Assembly: GCA_947589635.1 (NCBI GenBank)
Contig: CANQCC010000009.1
Coordinates: 1 to 22,807 of the forward strand
Length of the DNA stretch: 22,807 bases
Origin: an uncultured Clostridia bacterium
GTDB lineage: Bacteria > Bacillota > Clostridia > Christensenellales > CAG-917
Direction of reading: 5' to 3'
In this document: in pieces, positions 22,227 to 22,807 of the stretch
Position numbering within the stretch: position 1 is the first letter of the stretch
Layout: every line of letters begins with the position of its first letter
Translations under genes and position numbers: made by a program
The notes under the pieces: generated by a model
The model's input: only the letters and a program-made list of their open reading frames with translations
The model's database searches: none
What the model was told of the DNA's origin: nothing

Positions 22227-22807
22227 ATGAAATGTCCAAAATGCGGCGCGGACCTCGAGCTCCGCGCGGACGGCGGATATCATTGCCCAAGCTGCAACGC
22301 GAACTTTTCGGTCAGAAAAAATACGAACGCGGCTAAAGCTCCCGAGCAGCCTCAACCTGCCCCGGTAAGCCCCAAGCCAAAGCTTACCCGCGTTGTGCAA
22401 GCGCATGAGGAGCTCGTAACTCCTATCGCTCCCGCAAATGAAGAGCGCCACGAGAAAGCCGTAGCTCCCGCAAACGAAGTAGCTCCTGCAAACGAGGCTG
22501 CGGCAATCAATGCGACCGCCATTACGGAGCCCAATGAGGAGCAAGAGCCTCAAAACATCGGCGCCAAGGCGCAGCAGCCCGACTCCGCTCAGGCGTATGT
22601 GGACAACTTTTACGCCTCGGACGACATCGAGGACATCACCGACGAGCTTGGCGACGAAGACGAGATAGACGATGTAAGCGTATATCTTTTCCCTGTGTGG
22701 CAGAAGAAGGTTGACGGGGAAGAAATACAGTATTGGCCTGTGGTCGACAGGGTAAAGGAACAGTGTTACCTTGAGAAAAAAGAGCAGGCTTCGGATTCTG
22801 ATGAAGA
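22227..22807 (+). CDS. Zinc-ribbon protein with acidic, repeat-containing linker, 3' end outside window
   Basis: At least 193 residues; the frame is still open at the window edge. The N-terminus MKCPKCGADL with Cys3/Cys6 and HCPSC with Cys20/Cys23 forms a rubredoxin-like zinc ribbon. A Pro/Ala/Glu-rich linker follows, with APANE repeated at about residues 68, 80 and 86. The corresponding 18-bp DNA units are at 22428, 22464 and 22482, the last two in tandem. Next comes an acidic stretch (SDDIEDITDELGDEDEIDD, about 131-149), then VYLFPVWQKK. Function unknown; a regulatory or envelope protein is possible. The ATG is preceded by GGAGG (22214-22218) and a strong promoter. Confidence 0.8.
   Translation, partial: MKCPKCGADLELRADGGYHCPSCNANFSVRKNTNAAKAPEQPQPAPVSPKPKLTRVVQAHEELVTPIAPANEERHEKAVAPANEVAPANEAAAINATAITEPNEEQEPQNIGAKAQQPDSAQAYVDNFYASDDIEDITDELGDEDEIDDVSVYLFPVWQKKVDGEEIQYWPVVDRVKEQCYLEKKEQASDSDE

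Overview
The window looks like one contig piece from a Gram-positive, Clostridia-like (Bacillota) anaerobe. Most starts carry strong GGAGG-type Shine-Dalgarno sequences, several promoters fit the sigma-A consensus with 17-bp spacers, and the gene content is typical of that group: Rex, a single-chain class II GlyRS, a DUF3737 protein, a flavodoxin-ferredoxin (EFR1-like) protein, a WYL regulator, a type III pantothenate kinase and an EF-type ClC with a C-terminal TrkA-C-like domain. Species cannot be named from the sequence. No CRISPR array, rRNA, tRNA, transposase or phage gene was seen.

Left part (1-5391, all minus strand). A truncated glyceraldehyde-3-phosphate dehydrogenase gene has its own near-consensus promoter. 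Upstream of it is a tight four-gene unit, read from right to left: an NAD-dependent epimerase/dehydratase fused to a C-terminal zinc-ribbon-like module, a flavodoxin/2[4Fe-4S] ferredoxin protein, an OmpR-family response regulator, and a histidine kinase whose only membrane segments are at its C-terminus. In front of this unit is an array of TTGTnAG-like heptamers phased at 11 bp, the geometry bound by OmpR/PhoB-type regulators, placed where a -35 box is missing. Further upstream is a 42-nt perfectly alternating purine-pyrimidine tract. I regard this as the most unusual candidate system in the window.

Centre (5392-12591). A sirtuin and a membrane PH-domain protein form a minus-strand pair. Divergent from them are an aminotransferase ending in a clean terminator, a WYL regulator, and a ClC antiporter followed by a short isocitrate/isopropylmalate dehydrogenase-like protein that appears to have lost both its catalytic Tyr and Lys.

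Right centre (12620-16483, minus). One operon with ATGA overlaps: coaX, malQ, a Sfp-type phosphopantetheinyl transferase and an acyl carrier protein. The operon links the first step of CoA synthesis, the enzyme that spends CoA on carrier proteins, and a carrier protein, with an amylomaltase between them. A TspO/MBR-like membrane protein lies upstream.

Right part (16587-22807). A 65-residue Cys/Gly-rich protein built from a duplicated module, a DUF3737 beta-helix protein with a degenerate tandem repeat at its 3' end, glyS, a large isolated hairpin, a membrane protein of unknown function divergent from an XRE regulator with operator-like palindromes between them, rex, and a truncated zinc-ribbon protein divergent from rex.
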